Assembly (NCBI RefSeq): GCF_002806995.1
Contig: NZ_NIHE01000002.1
Location: forward strand, 462,778-526,777
DNA: 64,000 nucleotides
Reading direction: 5' to 3'
From: Confluentibacter lentus
GTDB lineage: Bacteria; Bacteroidota; Bacteroidia; Flavobacteriales; Flavobacteriaceae
The notes below the pieces were generated by a model. It was not told the origin of the DNA and searched no databases. It saw only the letters and a list, made by a program, of their open reading frames with translations. Shown in pieces: positions 25,273 to 34,044 of the stretch. The number at the start of each line of letters is the position of its first letter. Position 1 is the stretch's first letter. The position numbers and the translations under genes were made by a program.

Positions 25273-26040
25273 ATGATTGTCACAGATACGCACACCCATT
25301 TATATAGCGAAGCTTTTAATGATGATAGAAATGACATGATAAAACGGGCTTTAGATGAAAATATATCCCGATTCTTTATTCCAGCAATCGATTCTACTTA
25401 TACAGAAGCCATGTTTCAGCTTGAACGGGATTATCCAAATCATGTTTTTTTAATGATGGGTTTACATCCTACCCATGTGAAAGACAATTATAAAGATGAA
25501 CTTAAACATGTTGAAGACATGCTCTCAAAAAGAAAATTTTACGCCGTTGGTGAAATTGGCATTGATTTATATTGGGACAAATCGACGTTAAAAATTCAGC
25601 AAGAAGCTTTTAAATATCAAATTCAACTAGCTAAAAAACATAAGCTGCCCATAGCCATTCATTGCCGTGAGGCTTTCGATGAAATCTTTGAGGTTTTGGA
25701 AACAGAAAAGAGTGATGATTTATTTGGGATTTTCCATTGTTTTACAGGAACTTTAGAGCAAGCGCACCAGGCCATTTCTTATAATATGAAATTGGGAATA
25801 GGAGGCGTAATCACTTTTAAAAATGGCAAGATTGACCAGTTTTTAAAAGAAATCGATTTGAAACATATTGTTTTGGAAACAGACGCGCCCTATTTAGCAC
25901 CAGTGCCATTTAGAGGCAAAAGAAACGAAAGTGTTTATATTATAAAGGTTTTGGAAAAATTATCGGAGTTATATAATATGCCTTCAAAGGACATAGCAGA
26001 GATTACGACTCAAAACTCAAAAGATATTTTTAAAATTTAA
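25273..26040 (+). CDS. TatD-family metal-dependent hydrolase (DNase)
   Basis: 255 residues. It has the metal-binding DTHTHLY at the N-terminus, the central VGEIGIDLYW, two histidine motifs (AIHCREAF, FHCFTG) and the final ETDAPYLAP. These define the TatD TIM-barrel hydrolases, 3'-5' DNases or deacylases. It is followed by the asparaginase gene only 3 bp later, so the two are co-transcribed, though no functional link is evident. Confidence 0.92.
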   Translation: MIVTDTHTHLYSEAFNDDRNDMIKRALDENISRFFIPAIDSTYTEAMFQLERDYPNHVFLMMGLHPTHVKDNYKDELKHVEDMLSKRKFYAVGEIGIDLYWDKSTLKIQQEAFKYQIQLAKKHKLPIAIHCREAFDEIFEVLETEKSDDLFGIFHCFTGTLEQAHQAISYNMKLGIGGVITFKNGKIDQFLKEIDLKHIVLETDAPYLAPVPFRGKRNESVYIIKVLEKLSELYNMPSKDIAEITTQNSKDIFKI

Positions 26041-26043
26041 AGT

Positions 26044-27072
26044 ATGAAAACCAAACCAAGCATATTGCTTATATATACAGGGGGCACTATTGGTATGATA
26101 CGGGATTCGGAAACGGGATCGTTGCGTGTTTTCGATTTTAAAAATCTTTTGGATAAAATTCCTGAACTCCAACAATTGAAATGTGATGTAAAATCAATTT
26201 CATTTATAAAGCCAATAGATTCAAGCAACATGAACCCAAATCATTGGATCCAAATTGCAGAAATCATAGAATCTCATTATAATATCTTTGATGGCTTTGT
26301 CATATTACATGGAAGTGATACCATGAGTTATACATCTTCAGCATTAAGTTTCATGCTTGAGAATTTAGCCAAACCAGTTATTTTCACTGGCTCACAATTG
26401 CCTATTGGAGATTTACGAACCGACGCCAAAGAAAATTTGATAACAGCAGTAGAACTAGCCTCTTTATATAAGGATGGCAAACCAGTAATCACTGAGGTAT
26501 GTTTATATTTTGAATATAAATTATACAGAGCCAATAGAACTACTAAAATTAATGCCGAAAATTTTGAAGCTTTTGCGTCTTCCAATTATCCCGAGTTAGC
26601 AGAATCTGGGGTTCATTTAAAAATTAATTATCCATATTTATGGAAGTCAAATGTAACCGACCCTTTAAAAGTTCATAAAACATTAAATACTAATATTGCT
26701 TTAATTAAACTATTTCCCGGGATAACGGAAGTGTTTTTAAAGACCATGTTAAACACACCACAATTAAAAGGGGTTATTTTAGAAACATTTGGTGCAGGAA
26801 ACTGTATGACCGAATCATGGTTTATCAATTTATTAAAAGAAACTATTTTGAATGGAATACATATTATTAACATCACCCAATGTATTGCCGGCAAAGTTAA
26901 TATGGGGCAATATGAAACCAGTAGCCAACTCAAAGAGATAGGGGTTATTTCAGGAAAAGACATGACAACAGAATCTGCCATTTGTAAACTTATGCACTTG
27001 TTATCAGCCGAAATTTCTCATGAATCATTCAAAACAATGTATGAAATGTCTTTACGTGGAGAATTGTTATAA
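26044..27072 (+). CDS. ansA: Type I (cytoplasmic) L-asparaginase
   Basis: 342 residues. The first catalytic Thr is in LIYTGGTIGM and the second in LHGSDTMSYTSSALSFML. ITGSQLP-type residues appear as FTGSQLPIGDLRTDAKENL. No signal peptide precedes the TGGTIG motif, which supports the cytoplasmic form that hydrolyses asparagine to aspartate and ammonia. It is in an operon with TatD. The tRNA-Ser gene begins 74 bp downstream. Confidence 0.93.
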   Translation: MKTKPSILLIYTGGTIGMIRDSETGSLRVFDFKNLLDKIPELQQLKCDVKSISFIKPIDSSNMNPNHWIQIAEIIESHYNIFDGFVILHGSDTMSYTSSALSFMLENLAKPVIFTGSQLPIGDLRTDAKENLITAVELASLYKDGKPVITEVCLYFEYKLYRANRTTKINAENFEAFASSNYPELAESGVHLKINYPYLWKSNVTDPLKVHKTLNTNIALIKLFPGITEVFLKTMLNTPQLKGVILETFGAGNCMTESWFINLLKETILNGIHIINITQCIAGKVNMGQYETSSQLKEIGVISGKDMTTESAICKLMHLLSAEISHESFKTMYEMSLRGELL

Positions 27073-27146
27073 AATTAACTTTTAAAGTTTTAGCATTTAA
27101 CAATTTTTTCGTTATTTGCCTGCCTAAAATAAAATTCTCAGAATAA

Positions 27147-27234
27147 AGAGAGGTGGCCGAGTGGTCGAAGGCGCACGCCTGGAAAGTGTGTATACGCCAA
27201 AAGCGTATCGAGGGTTCGAATCCCTTCCTCTCTG
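27147..27234 (+). tRNA. tRNA-Ser (anticodon GGA)
   Basis: An 88-nt class II tRNA. The acceptor stem AGAGAGG pairs with CCTCTCT. The anticodon loop CTGGAAA has GGA at 27181-27183. There is a long variable arm (TATACGC...GCGTATC) and a T-loop TTCGAAT. The discriminator is G, as usual for tRNA-Ser, and CCA is not encoded. It reads UCC and UCU codons. Confidence 0.95.
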
Positions 27235-27305
27235 CTGATATTTTTATTTTTTTAATGTATTTTTTTATATCTTTAACACTTTAACTAATAAATTAAGATT
27301 TGAAC

Positions 27306-28076
27306 ATGAAAAGATTATTTTCTATCCTTGCCATATCTGGAATGATGGCTTTTGGAACTGTTAATGCAACTACAAATGCAACTACTAGCGCAGCTATAAC
27401 CACAGTAGCTAGTACAACACAAGATGACGCTCCTGTTGAAGAGGAGTTGGGATTTCATCAAGGATTAAAAAAGAGGTTTATTGAAGGAGGCCCAGGGTTT
27501 ATGGGTATTGTATTATTATGTTTAATTTTTGGATTAGCCATAGCTATCGAGAGAATTATCTTTTTAAGTCTTTCTACAACCAACACAAAAAAATTAACTC
27601 AAGAAGTAGAAGACGCTTTAGCCTCTGGTGGTGTTGAAGCCGCAAAAGAAGTTTGCAGAAACACAAGAGGACCTATTGCCTCTATCTATTATCAAGGATT
27701 AGATAGAACAGACGAAGGTTTAGAAGCTGCTGAAAAAGCTGTTGTAGCTTATGGTGGTGTTCAAATGGGACAATTAGAGAAAAACGTTTCTTGGATTACA
27801 TTATTTATCGCATTGGCACCGATGCTTGGATTCATGGGTACAGTAATCGGGATGATTGATGCCTTCGATAAAATTGAAGCAGCGGGAGATATGAACCCAG
27901 CATTGGTAGCAGGAGGTATTAAAATCGCCCTTTTAACTACAGTATTTGGTCTTATTGTTGCTATTATACTTCAAGTATTTTACAATTACATTATTGCAAA
28001 AATTGATAGCATTGTTAACGATATGGAAGATGCTTCTATCACGTTAATGGATTTGCTAATCAGACAAAAAAAGTAA
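27306..28076 (+). CDS. exbB: ExbB/TolQ/MotA-family proton channel subunit
   Basis: 256 residues from ATG 27306 (a TTG two codons earlier is less likely). The N-terminal hydrophobic segment looks like a signal or extra membrane helix, followed by an Ala/Thr-rich periplasmic stretch to about residue 45. The ExbB core follows with GPGFMGIVLLCLIFGLAIAIER and the conserved TVIGMIDAFDKIE and IALLTTVFGLIVAI helices. With ExbD it converts proton flow into work for TonB. It is first of a four-gene operon with two exbD genes. Confidence 0.92.
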   Translation: MKRLFSILAISGMMAFGTVNATTNATTSAAITTVASTTQDDAPVEEELGFHQGLKKRFIEGGPGFMGIVLLCLIFGLAIAIERIIFLSLSTTNTKKLTQEVEDALASGGVEAAKEVCRNTRGPIASIYYQGLDRTDEGLEAAEKAVVAYGGVQMGQLEKNVSWITLFIALAPMLGFMGTVIGMIDAFDKIEAAGDMNPALVAGGIKIALLTTVFGLIVAIILQVFYNYIIAKIDSIVNDMEDASITLMDLLIRQKK

Positions 28077-28095
28077 TAATTAAACAACAAAAATC

Positions 28096-28539
28096 ATGAA
28101 TTCACAAAAATTATTAACTATTATATTAGGAATTATTGGAATCATATCCATGGTGTTCCTATTTATAATAATAAATGTAGGAGATGAGGCCATCAGCGCA
28201 GGTGAAGCTAGCGGATCTGTAGATACATTTATGTATATTTCGTACATAATTTTATTTGCAACTTTAGCCATAGTTTTATTTTTTGTTGTAAAAGGATTAT
28301 TTACAGGAAACATCAAAAAGACGTTAATGTCTGTAGGTGCTTTTGTAGCAATCATTCTTATATCATACATCTTATCATCTGGAACAGATTTAGACCTAAC
28401 AGCATTCAACAGTAAAGGATTAGGTATTACAGAAGCCATTTCTAAAAATGTAGGGGCAGGTTTAATTGCTTTTTATATTTTAGGGTTTTTAGCAATAGCC
28501 TCTATGGTTTATTCTGGATTTAATAAAATATCTAAATAA
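28096..28539 (+). CDS. Four-helix membrane protein in the exbB-exbD operon
   Basis: 147 residues with four hydrophobic helices (about 7-28, 45-70, 78-97, 120-140) and short loops. It shares no motif I recognise with ExbB or ExbD. It lies between them, 19 bp after exbB and 2 bp before the first exbD, so it is translated with the complex. I infer an accessory subunit or regulator of the proton channel, but the sequence does not prove this. Confidence 0.7.
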   Translation: MNSQKLLTIILGIIGIISMVFLFIIINVGDEAISAGEASGSVDTFMYISYIILFATLAIVLFFVVKGLFTGNIKKTLMSVGAFVAIILISYILSSGTDLDLTAFNSKGLGITEAISKNVGAGLIAFYILGFLAIASMVYSGFNKISK

Positions 28540-28541
28540 TT

Positions 28542-29150
28542 ATGGCAAAAAGAGCAGCACCCGAAGTTAATGCAGGCTCAATGGCCGACATTGCTTTCTT
28601 ATTATTAATATTTTTCTTGGTTACTACAACCATTCCTAAAGATTCTGGAATCAGCAGAAAACTGCCTCCTATTGATGAAAGCGAAACAGAACCTCCTATT
28701 ATTAGACAAAAAAACATTTTCACTGTTTCTCTTAATAATAGAAATCAAATGCTAGTTGAAGAAAATCTTATGGAAATCGAAGATTTAAGAGCGGCAGCTG
28801 TTGAGTTTCTGGATAATAATGGTGATGGAACCTGTACTTTTTGTAAAGGAAAAAGAGACCCAAACTCTTCTGATAACCCAGATAAAGCTGTAATCTCATT
28901 AAAGAACGAAAGAGAAACCTCTTACGCCACTTACATTTCGGTTCAAAATGAATTAGTTGCAGCTTATAACGAACTAAGGAATAGAAGAGCTCTAGAAATA
29001 GGGGCACAAAAAGGATTTCCTAACATGAACTTTATTGAAATGCAGGCTAAGCTTGATGATGTAAGGTGGAGTGGAAATAAAACGAAGTTAAAAGAAGTTA
29101 TTGAGCAGATACAATTGGAGATTCCTCAAAAATTATCTGAAGTACAATAA
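28542..29150 (+). CDS. exbD: ExbD/TolR-family proton channel subunit 1
   Basis: 202 residues, longer than the usual 130-150. The single N-terminal helix has the essential aspartate in SMADIAFLLLIFFLVTT (about D17). A periplasmic domain carries an insertion with DNNGDGTCTFCKGKRDPNSS, including two cysteines two residues apart that might form a disulfide or bind metal. The C-terminus is a helical tail. It is partnered with exbB and a second, shorter exbD. Confidence 0.9.
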   Translation: MAKRAAPEVNAGSMADIAFLLLIFFLVTTTIPKDSGISRKLPPIDESETEPPIIRQKNIFTVSLNNRNQMLVEENLMEIEDLRAAAVEFLDNNGDGTCTFCKGKRDPNSSDNPDKAVISLKNERETSYATYISVQNELVAAYNELRNRRALEIGAQKGFPNMNFIEMQAKLDDVRWSGNKTKLKEVIEQIQLEIPQKLSEVQ

Positions 29151-29179
29151 TAACTTTCATTTGGAAAAAAACAACAATT

Positions 29180-29662
29180 ATGGCAAAATTTAATAAAAAA
29201 AAGAGTGGAGATTTACCTCCAGTTAATACAGCAGCATTGCCTGATATTGTATTCATGTTGTTATTCTTCTTCATGGTAGCTACAGTAATGAGAGAGAACA
29301 CTCTTAAAATAGCTAATATTCTACCTGTAGCAAATCAAGTAGAAAAACTTGACAAGAAGAATCCAATAAGTTATATTTATATTGGAAAACCTAGCGACAA
29401 TTATGCTTCTAAATTTGGAACTGAAGCAAGAATACAATTAAACGACGACTTTGCTGATGTAAGCGAAATAGTGCCTTTTATAAACCAAGAAAGAGCTGCT
29501 TTAAGAGAAGAACTTATTCCTTTCTTAACAGTGTCTTTAAAAGTTGATAAAAAATCTAATATGGGTATTGTTGGAGATGTTAAGCAAGAACTTAGAAAAG
29601 CCAATGCTTTAAAAATTAACTATACCACAGGTACAGGTGATGTATCAGCAAACGCTGAATAA
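29180..29662 (+). CDS. exbD: ExbD/TolR-family proton channel subunit 2
   Basis: 160 residues. The membrane helix has the conserved aspartate in AALPDIVFMLLFFFMVAT (about D18). The periplasmic domain (about 40-155) ends with KVDKKSNMGIVGDVKQELRKAN, which matches the ExbD beta-alpha fold. The differing lengths of the two ExbD subunits suggest a heteromeric channel. It is the last gene of the operon, followed by a bidirectional terminator. Confidence 0.9.
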   Translation: MAKFNKKKSGDLPPVNTAALPDIVFMLLFFFMVATVMRENTLKIANILPVANQVEKLDKKNPISYIYIGKPSDNYASKFGTEARIQLNDDFADVSEIVPFINQERAALREELIPFLTVSLKVDKKSNMGIVGDVKQELRKANALKINYTTGTGDVSANAE

Positions 29663-29680
29663 TATTCCTTGTTATACATA

Positions 29681-29713
29681 AAAAAAGCGCTTCTAAAAAG
29701 AAGCGCTTTTTTT
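29681..29713. terminator. Bidirectional terminator between exbD and hflX
   Basis: AAAAAAGCGCTTCT and AGAAGCGCTTTTTT form a near-perfect stem with an A-run on one side and a T-run on the other. It serves both convergent genes. Confidence 0.88.
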
Positions 29714-30929
29714 ATTCTTGTGTCGCATCATAATCAGGATACAAAAACTTGTTATATGGAAAACGAGTGACGTGGATTTCCCTAACCTCATCATAAACCC
29801 GCTTTTTAAAATCTTCTAAATTTTGTTTGTTCAATGCCGAAATGAACAAAGCATTGTTTTTGCCTACTCTGCCCATCCAAGTACGTTTCCACTCATCTAA
29901 AGTATAATTTGCTTTGGTTCTAACCGCAACTAAATCATCTTTATCAAAAGGCTCAGCTTCATAGGCGTCAATCTTGTTGAACACCATAATAGTCGGCTTA
30001 TCATTACTTTTAATTTCTCCTAATATTTTGTTTACAGATTCTATATGCTCTTCAAAATTAGGATGTGAAATATCAACCACATGAAGCAGTAAATCGGCTT
30101 CCCGAACCTCATCAAGCGTACTCTTAAAACTTTCAACCAATTGGGTTGGCAATTTTCTAATAAATCCAACAGTATCACTTAACAAAAATGGCAAGTTTTG
30201 AATCACTACTTTTCTCACGGTAGTATCTAATGTGGCAAACAATTTGTTCTCTGCAAACACGTCGCTTTTACTAATTACATTCATTAAGGTCGATTTCCCC
30301 ACATTGGTATAACCCACCAAAGCAACTCTTACCATGGCTCCTCGATTACCACGCTGCACAGACATTTGCTTGTCTATGGTTTTAATACGCTCTTTTAAAA
30401 GGGAAATTTTATCACGAACAATACGTCTATCGGTTTCAATTTCGGTCTCCCCAGGACCACGCATACCAATACCCCCTTTTTGTCGCTCAAGATGCGTCCA
30501 CATACCTCTTAATCGGGGCAATAAATATTCGCACTGCGCCAATTCTACTTGTGTTCTGGCATAACTAGTTTGGGCTCGTTGTGCAAAAATATCAAGGATT
30601 AAATTGGTTCTGTCTAAAACCTTACAATTAAGAATTTTACTAATATTACGTTCTTGGGCCGAAGACAATTCATCATCAAAAATGGCAGTTCCTATATCGT
30701 TTTCATCAATATATTGCTTTATTTCTTCAATTTTACCCGTTCCCATAAAGGTTTTAGGGTTGGGCATTTCCATCTTTTGAGTGAAGCGTTTTACGGCATA
30801 ACCACCAGCGGTAAATGTTAAAAACTCCAGCTCATCTAAGTATTCCTTAGATTTATCTTCATCTTGATCTTTAGTAATAAGACCTATTAAAACAGCTCTT
30901 TCTAAAGTAATATCTTTCTTTTCTAACAT
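29712..30929 (-). CDS. hflX: Ribosome-associated GTPase HflX
   Basis: 405 residues: the HflX N-terminal domain (1-190) with GTGKIEEI, LDRTNLILDIFAQRA and the glycine-rich KGGIGMRGPGETEIETDRR, and a C-terminal G domain. The latter has G1 GYTNVGKST (206-214), G3 DTVGFIRKLP and G4 NKID. HflX splits stalled or stressed ribosomes. A -7 box lies 16 bp before the start codon. It is divergent from an endonuclease-family gene. Confidence 0.95.
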   Translation of the reverse strand: MLEKKDITLERAVLIGLITKDQDEDKSKEYLDELEFLTFTAGGYAVKRFTQKMEMPNPKTFMGTGKIEEIKQYIDENDIGTAIFDDELSSAQERNISKILNCKVLDRTNLILDIFAQRAQTSYARTQVELAQCEYLLPRLRGMWTHLERQKGGIGMRGPGETEIETDRRIVRDKISLLKERIKTIDKQMSVQRGNRGAMVRVALVGYTNVGKSTLMNVISKSDVFAENKLFATLDTTVRKVVIQNLPFLLSDTVGFIRKLPTQLVESFKSTLDEVREADLLLHVVDISHPNFEEHIESVNKILGEIKSNDKPTIMVFNKIDAYEAEPFDKDDLVAVRTKANYTLDEWKRTWMGRVGKNNALFISALNKQNLEDFKKRVYDEVREIHVTRFPYNKFLYPDYDATQE

Positions 30930-30945
30930 AAAAAAATTTAATGTA

Positions 30946-30953
30946 CAAAGTTA
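30946..30953 (-). promoter_or_regulatory. -7 box (TAACTTTG) of hflX
   Basis: TAACTTTG on the minus strand, 16 bp before the hflX start, gives a short leader. Confidence 0.5.
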
Positions 30954-31003
30954 CATAATTACAGCCATTTTAATTTTTATATTTTTATCGTTTATTTGTA
31001 CTT

Positions 31004-31975
31004 ATGACAGATTATATGGAAGATATTTTGGTAAGGCACGATATGCAAACCATGGCATTTTATAATTGTGAAAACCTCTTTGATGTTTACGATGATAAGC
31101 GAACAAATGATAATGATTATACACTTAATTCCTCAAGAAAATGGACGCCCCAACGGTATGAAAACAAACTTAGAAAACTAAGTTTTGCCATCTCTAATAT
31201 TGGTAAGAAAGAAACTGGAAAACACCCTGCTTTGGTTGGATTGGCTGAAGTTGAAAACGCTAAAGTTGTTAAAGATCTTATAAGTCAAGCAAATCTCGAA
31301 GACTGTAATTATAATTATATACATTATAATTCTTTAGACAAACGCGGTATTGATGTGGCCTTAATTTATGATAGAACCATTTTTAAAGTAACCCATTCCG
31401 AAACATTTTCTATTGATTTAGTTAATGTACTAGATGGCAATTTAGATGTTACCAGAGATATTTTATTGGTAAGCGGTTTGTTGGATGGAGAAAAAATGCA
31501 TGTTATTGTAAACCATTGGTCATCTAGAAGGGAAGGCGAAAAAGAAACCGAGCATAAACGGATGGCTTCTAGCAATAAAGTGAGTGAGATTATACGGTTT
31601 TTAAGAGCTGAAGATGCCGATGCTAAAATTATTATTATGGGCGATTTTAATGATGAACCCTTTAGCGAGAGCATTATAACTTTGATAGGCACCAACCAAT
31701 TACATAACCCCATGAAAACAATTCGTTCTTTTAGTAGAGGTTCGACCATCCATGATAGAAAATGGAATTTATTTGACCAAATCATCATTTCAATAAACTT
31801 TCTTAAAAGTACTGAAAACCAGTTTGAGTTTTTTAAAGCCGATATTTTTGATGATGCTTTTTTAAAAACTTTTAGAGGACGATATAAAGGCACCCCTTTT
31901 AGAACGTATGCTGGTAAAAAATATACAGGTGGTTATAGCGATCATTTTCCAGTGTATGCTATTTTTAAGAAATAA
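31004..31975 (+). CDS. Endonuclease/exonuclease/phosphatase family protein, cytoplasmic
   Basis: 323 residues with the DNase I-like fold. It has the first catalytic Asn/Glu region FYNCENLFD, E in LAEVEN, RGIDVALIY, VNHW, the GDFND metal/catalytic motif and the final YSDHFPVYA histidine. There is no signal peptide, in contrast to the secreted paralogue at 43553, which has the same motifs. The substrate class (DNA, phosphodiester or inositol phosphate) cannot be told from motifs. The gene stands alone. Confidence 0.85.
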   Translation: MTDYMEDILVRHDMQTMAFYNCENLFDVYDDKRTNDNDYTLNSSRKWTPQRYENKLRKLSFAISNIGKKETGKHPALVGLAEVENAKVVKDLISQANLEDCNYNYIHYNSLDKRGIDVALIYDRTIFKVTHSETFSIDLVNVLDGNLDVTRDILLVSGLLDGEKMHVIVNHWSSRREGEKETEHKRMASSNKVSEIIRFLRAEDADAKIIIMGDFNDEPFSESIITLIGTNQLHNPMKTIRSFSRGSTIHDRKWNLFDQIIISINFLKSTENQFEFFKADIFDDAFLKTFRGRYKGTPFRTYAGKKYTGGYSDHFPVYAIFKK

Positions 31976-32012
31976 TAAATTCAAAAGCTAAAAATCGTCT
32001 GAGATAATTAAA

Positions 32013-32405
32013 TTAATTAATTAAGGGCTTCAAAACATGATTTAAAGAATCTACAGATAATGGCTTTGAAAGTGTGTCTTTAACAAAACCATAGCTTTTA
32101 GCCCGCTTTATATCATCTAAATCGGTTGAGGATGTCACTACAAATATTGTTATATTATTATTTTGCATAATACCTTTCTTTTTGATTCCATCTAAAAATT
32201 GCCAACCATTATGTATTGGCATATTAATATCCAACAAAATAATATATTGATCATTAATATTATAATTTTTATTTAGATATTCCAGTCCTATTTTGCCATT
32301 TAAGGATGAGTTTACGTTTAACGAAGGGTAAACCTTTTTTATCATTCTGGTAAAAATTATATGGAAAATGGGATCGTCGTCTATTAATAATACATGCTTA
32401 TCCAT
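32013..32405 (-). CDS. Stand-alone response-regulator receiver
   Basis: 130 residues, a single receiver domain. The acidic triad is in LLIDDDP, phospho-acceptor D59 in ILLDINMP, Thr/Ser in VVTSS and Lys K114 in LSKPL. There is no output domain, so it should act as a phosphate carrier or by protein contact. Its start overlaps the 3' end of the receiver-PAS-DHp gene by 8 bp, so the two are translationally coupled. Confidence 0.92.
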   Translation of the reverse strand: MDKHVLLIDDDPIFHIIFTRMIKKVYPSLNVNSSLNGKIGLEYLNKNYNINDQYIILLDINMPIHNGWQFLDGIKKKGIMQNNNITIFVVTSSTDLDDIKRAKSYGFVKDTLSKPLSVDSLNHVLKPLIN

Positions 32406-33420
32406 TGTTCAACCCATTTAAATTCAATAATTTGGTTTCACTTACAATATTTCTTACTATATCGTCCATTTCATTTCCCGATAGTTTAAGCTGTCCTATC
32501 AAGTACGGTAAATCCTCAGAATTAAAGGACTCAAGTTCAATAAGATTAATGATCCCTAAAATTCGTGATAAAGGAGCACGAACCACATGGGATTGCGTCC
32601 AAGCTATATCTTTTAATTTAACGTTTTGTGCCTCAATTTGTTTTATATATTCTAATTTATCTGTTACATCATTTGCCAATACCAACCTAACAATCTTATT
32701 GTTATATTCTATGTTACTACTGTAAATCTCAACATTTATATGTTTCCCAGACTTAAGCCGGTGCACAAAAACCCCAGCAAAACCGTAGGCATCTTTAGAT
32801 ACCCGCTGGGCTAAGCTATCGTCTAAAGATTCCATTTCTTCTTTGGGTCTAATATCGCGTATGGTCATGTTTTTAAATTCCTCAAGGGTATAGCCATATT
32901 TGGTAATTGCCGCTTGGTTTACATCCAAAAAAGCTAAAGAGGAAATATCGTAAAGCCACATAGGCTGTGGGCTCAAATTGAATAAATCTTGATATGTTTT
33001 TTTAGTTTTATTGAGGCCGTTTATATAGCTTTTTCTTTCTAGTGAATAAATGATGGACTTGTATAGGATTTCTGGATTAATTTCATCTTTAATTAAAAAA
33101 TCGGATACCCCCATAGAGAGTATCTTTTGAGCCAAATCAATATCTGTATAACCCGTTAAAATTATTATAGGGATATCACCCGAATACTCTTGGATTTTTT
33201 CTACTAAAGCTCCTCCTTGGAGGTATGGTAGTATCAAATCCAAGAGGATAATATCTATTTTATTTGCAGACTTTATCTTTAAAATAGCTCCGTCAAATGA
33301 CTCTTCTTGGAAAATTCGGATAACATCAAATTTTTCAAGCAGATAATCTTCAAGTAACACAAAATCTCCAAGATTGTCCTCTATAATTAAAATTGTAAGT
33401 GGCAGGCTATCCTTACTCAT
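32398..33420 (-). CDS. Receiver-PAS-DHp protein lacking an ATPase domain
   Basis: 340 residues. A receiver domain (about 8-128) has D61 in LLDLILP and K101 in LIKDE. A PAS domain (about 145-255) is clearly related to the first PAS of the giant kinase next door (DVNQA, YGY, EEF, RPKEE). Then a dimerisation/phosphotransfer-like helix pair (about 268-335) has the H-box-like WTQSHVVRAPL with H278. The sequence then stops: no N-box, G1 or G2 ATP-binding motifs exist. It could be a phosphotransfer hub phosphorylated by the neighbouring kinase, or a dominant regulator of it. Confidence 0.85.
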   Translation of the reverse strand: MSKDSLPLTILIIEDNLGDFVLLEDYLLEKFDVIRIFQEESFDGAILKIKSANKIDIILLDLILPYLQGGALVEKIQEYSGDIPIIILTGYTDIDLAQKILSMGVSDFLIKDEINPEILYKSIIYSLERKSYINGLNKTKKTYQDLFNLSPQPMWLYDISSLAFLDVNQAAITKYGYTLEEFKNMTIRDIRPKEEMESLDDSLAQRVSKDAYGFAGVFVHRLKSGKHINVEIYSSNIEYNNKIVRLVLANDVTDKLEYIKQIEAQNVKLKDIAWTQSHVVRAPLSRILGIINLIELESFNSEDLPYLIGQLKLSGNEMDDIVRNIVSETKLLNLNGLNNG

Positions 33421-33453
33421 TGCACCTGATTTTAAATTTTAACAAAGGTAAGG

Positions 33454-33879
33454 TTACTTGGCCAGTTTTGAAAGTTGTAACCAAAACTCCTCTATTTTTA
33501 AAATGACTTTTAAAAAATCCTCCATATCAATGGGTTTGCTTACATAGCTATTACTATGATTTTCATAGGCTTTATTAACATCCTTTTGATTGGAAGACGT
33601 TGTAAGGATTATTACGGGTATTTTCTTTAGTGACACATCCTCTTTAATTTTTTCCAGAACATAATGTCCATTGTAAATTGGGATGTTAATATCAAGTAGT
33701 ATTAAATCTGGACGATCTACTTCTATATACTCTCCTCTTTTAAACACAAAATCGAGCGCATCAGCACCATTTTTTACCACACTAATTTTAGTTCTTATCT
33801 TACTTTCTTCAAAAGCATCAAGGGTTAGAACAATATCTCCTTCATTATCCTCAACCAATAATATATGGACTTCTTTCAT
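33454..33879 (-). CDS. Stand-alone response regulator (Rcp1-like)
   Basis: 141 residues, one receiver domain with VEDNEGD, phospho-acceptor D63 (LLDINIP), TTSS and K115 (VSKPID). The extended loop GEYIEVDRPDLI is typical of the Rcp1-type regulators that follow PAS or phytochrome kinases. It lies between the giant PAS kinase (165 bp upstream) and the receiver-PAS-DHp gene (33 bp downstream), so it is a probable direct phosphate acceptor of that kinase. Confidence 0.92.
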   Translation of the reverse strand: MKEVHILLVEDNEGDIVLTLDAFEESKIRTKISVVKNGADALDFVFKRGEYIEVDRPDLILLDINIPIYNGHYVLEKIKEDVSLKKIPVIILTTSSNQKDVNKAYENHSNSYVSKPIDMEDFLKVILKIEEFWLQLSKLAK

Positions 33880-34044
33880 GTGTTTCTATTTTTTTTCAAC
33901 GGTCACATGCAAACATACAATTGTAATTCCCGTGAATATCAAATCTGTTGCCATGAATGTTTCATTATTATTTATATTTTAAGGGCATATGCAACATCTT
34001 ATATGATCATGCTTATAAAAAGCATTTCCATACGGGTTTCATTG

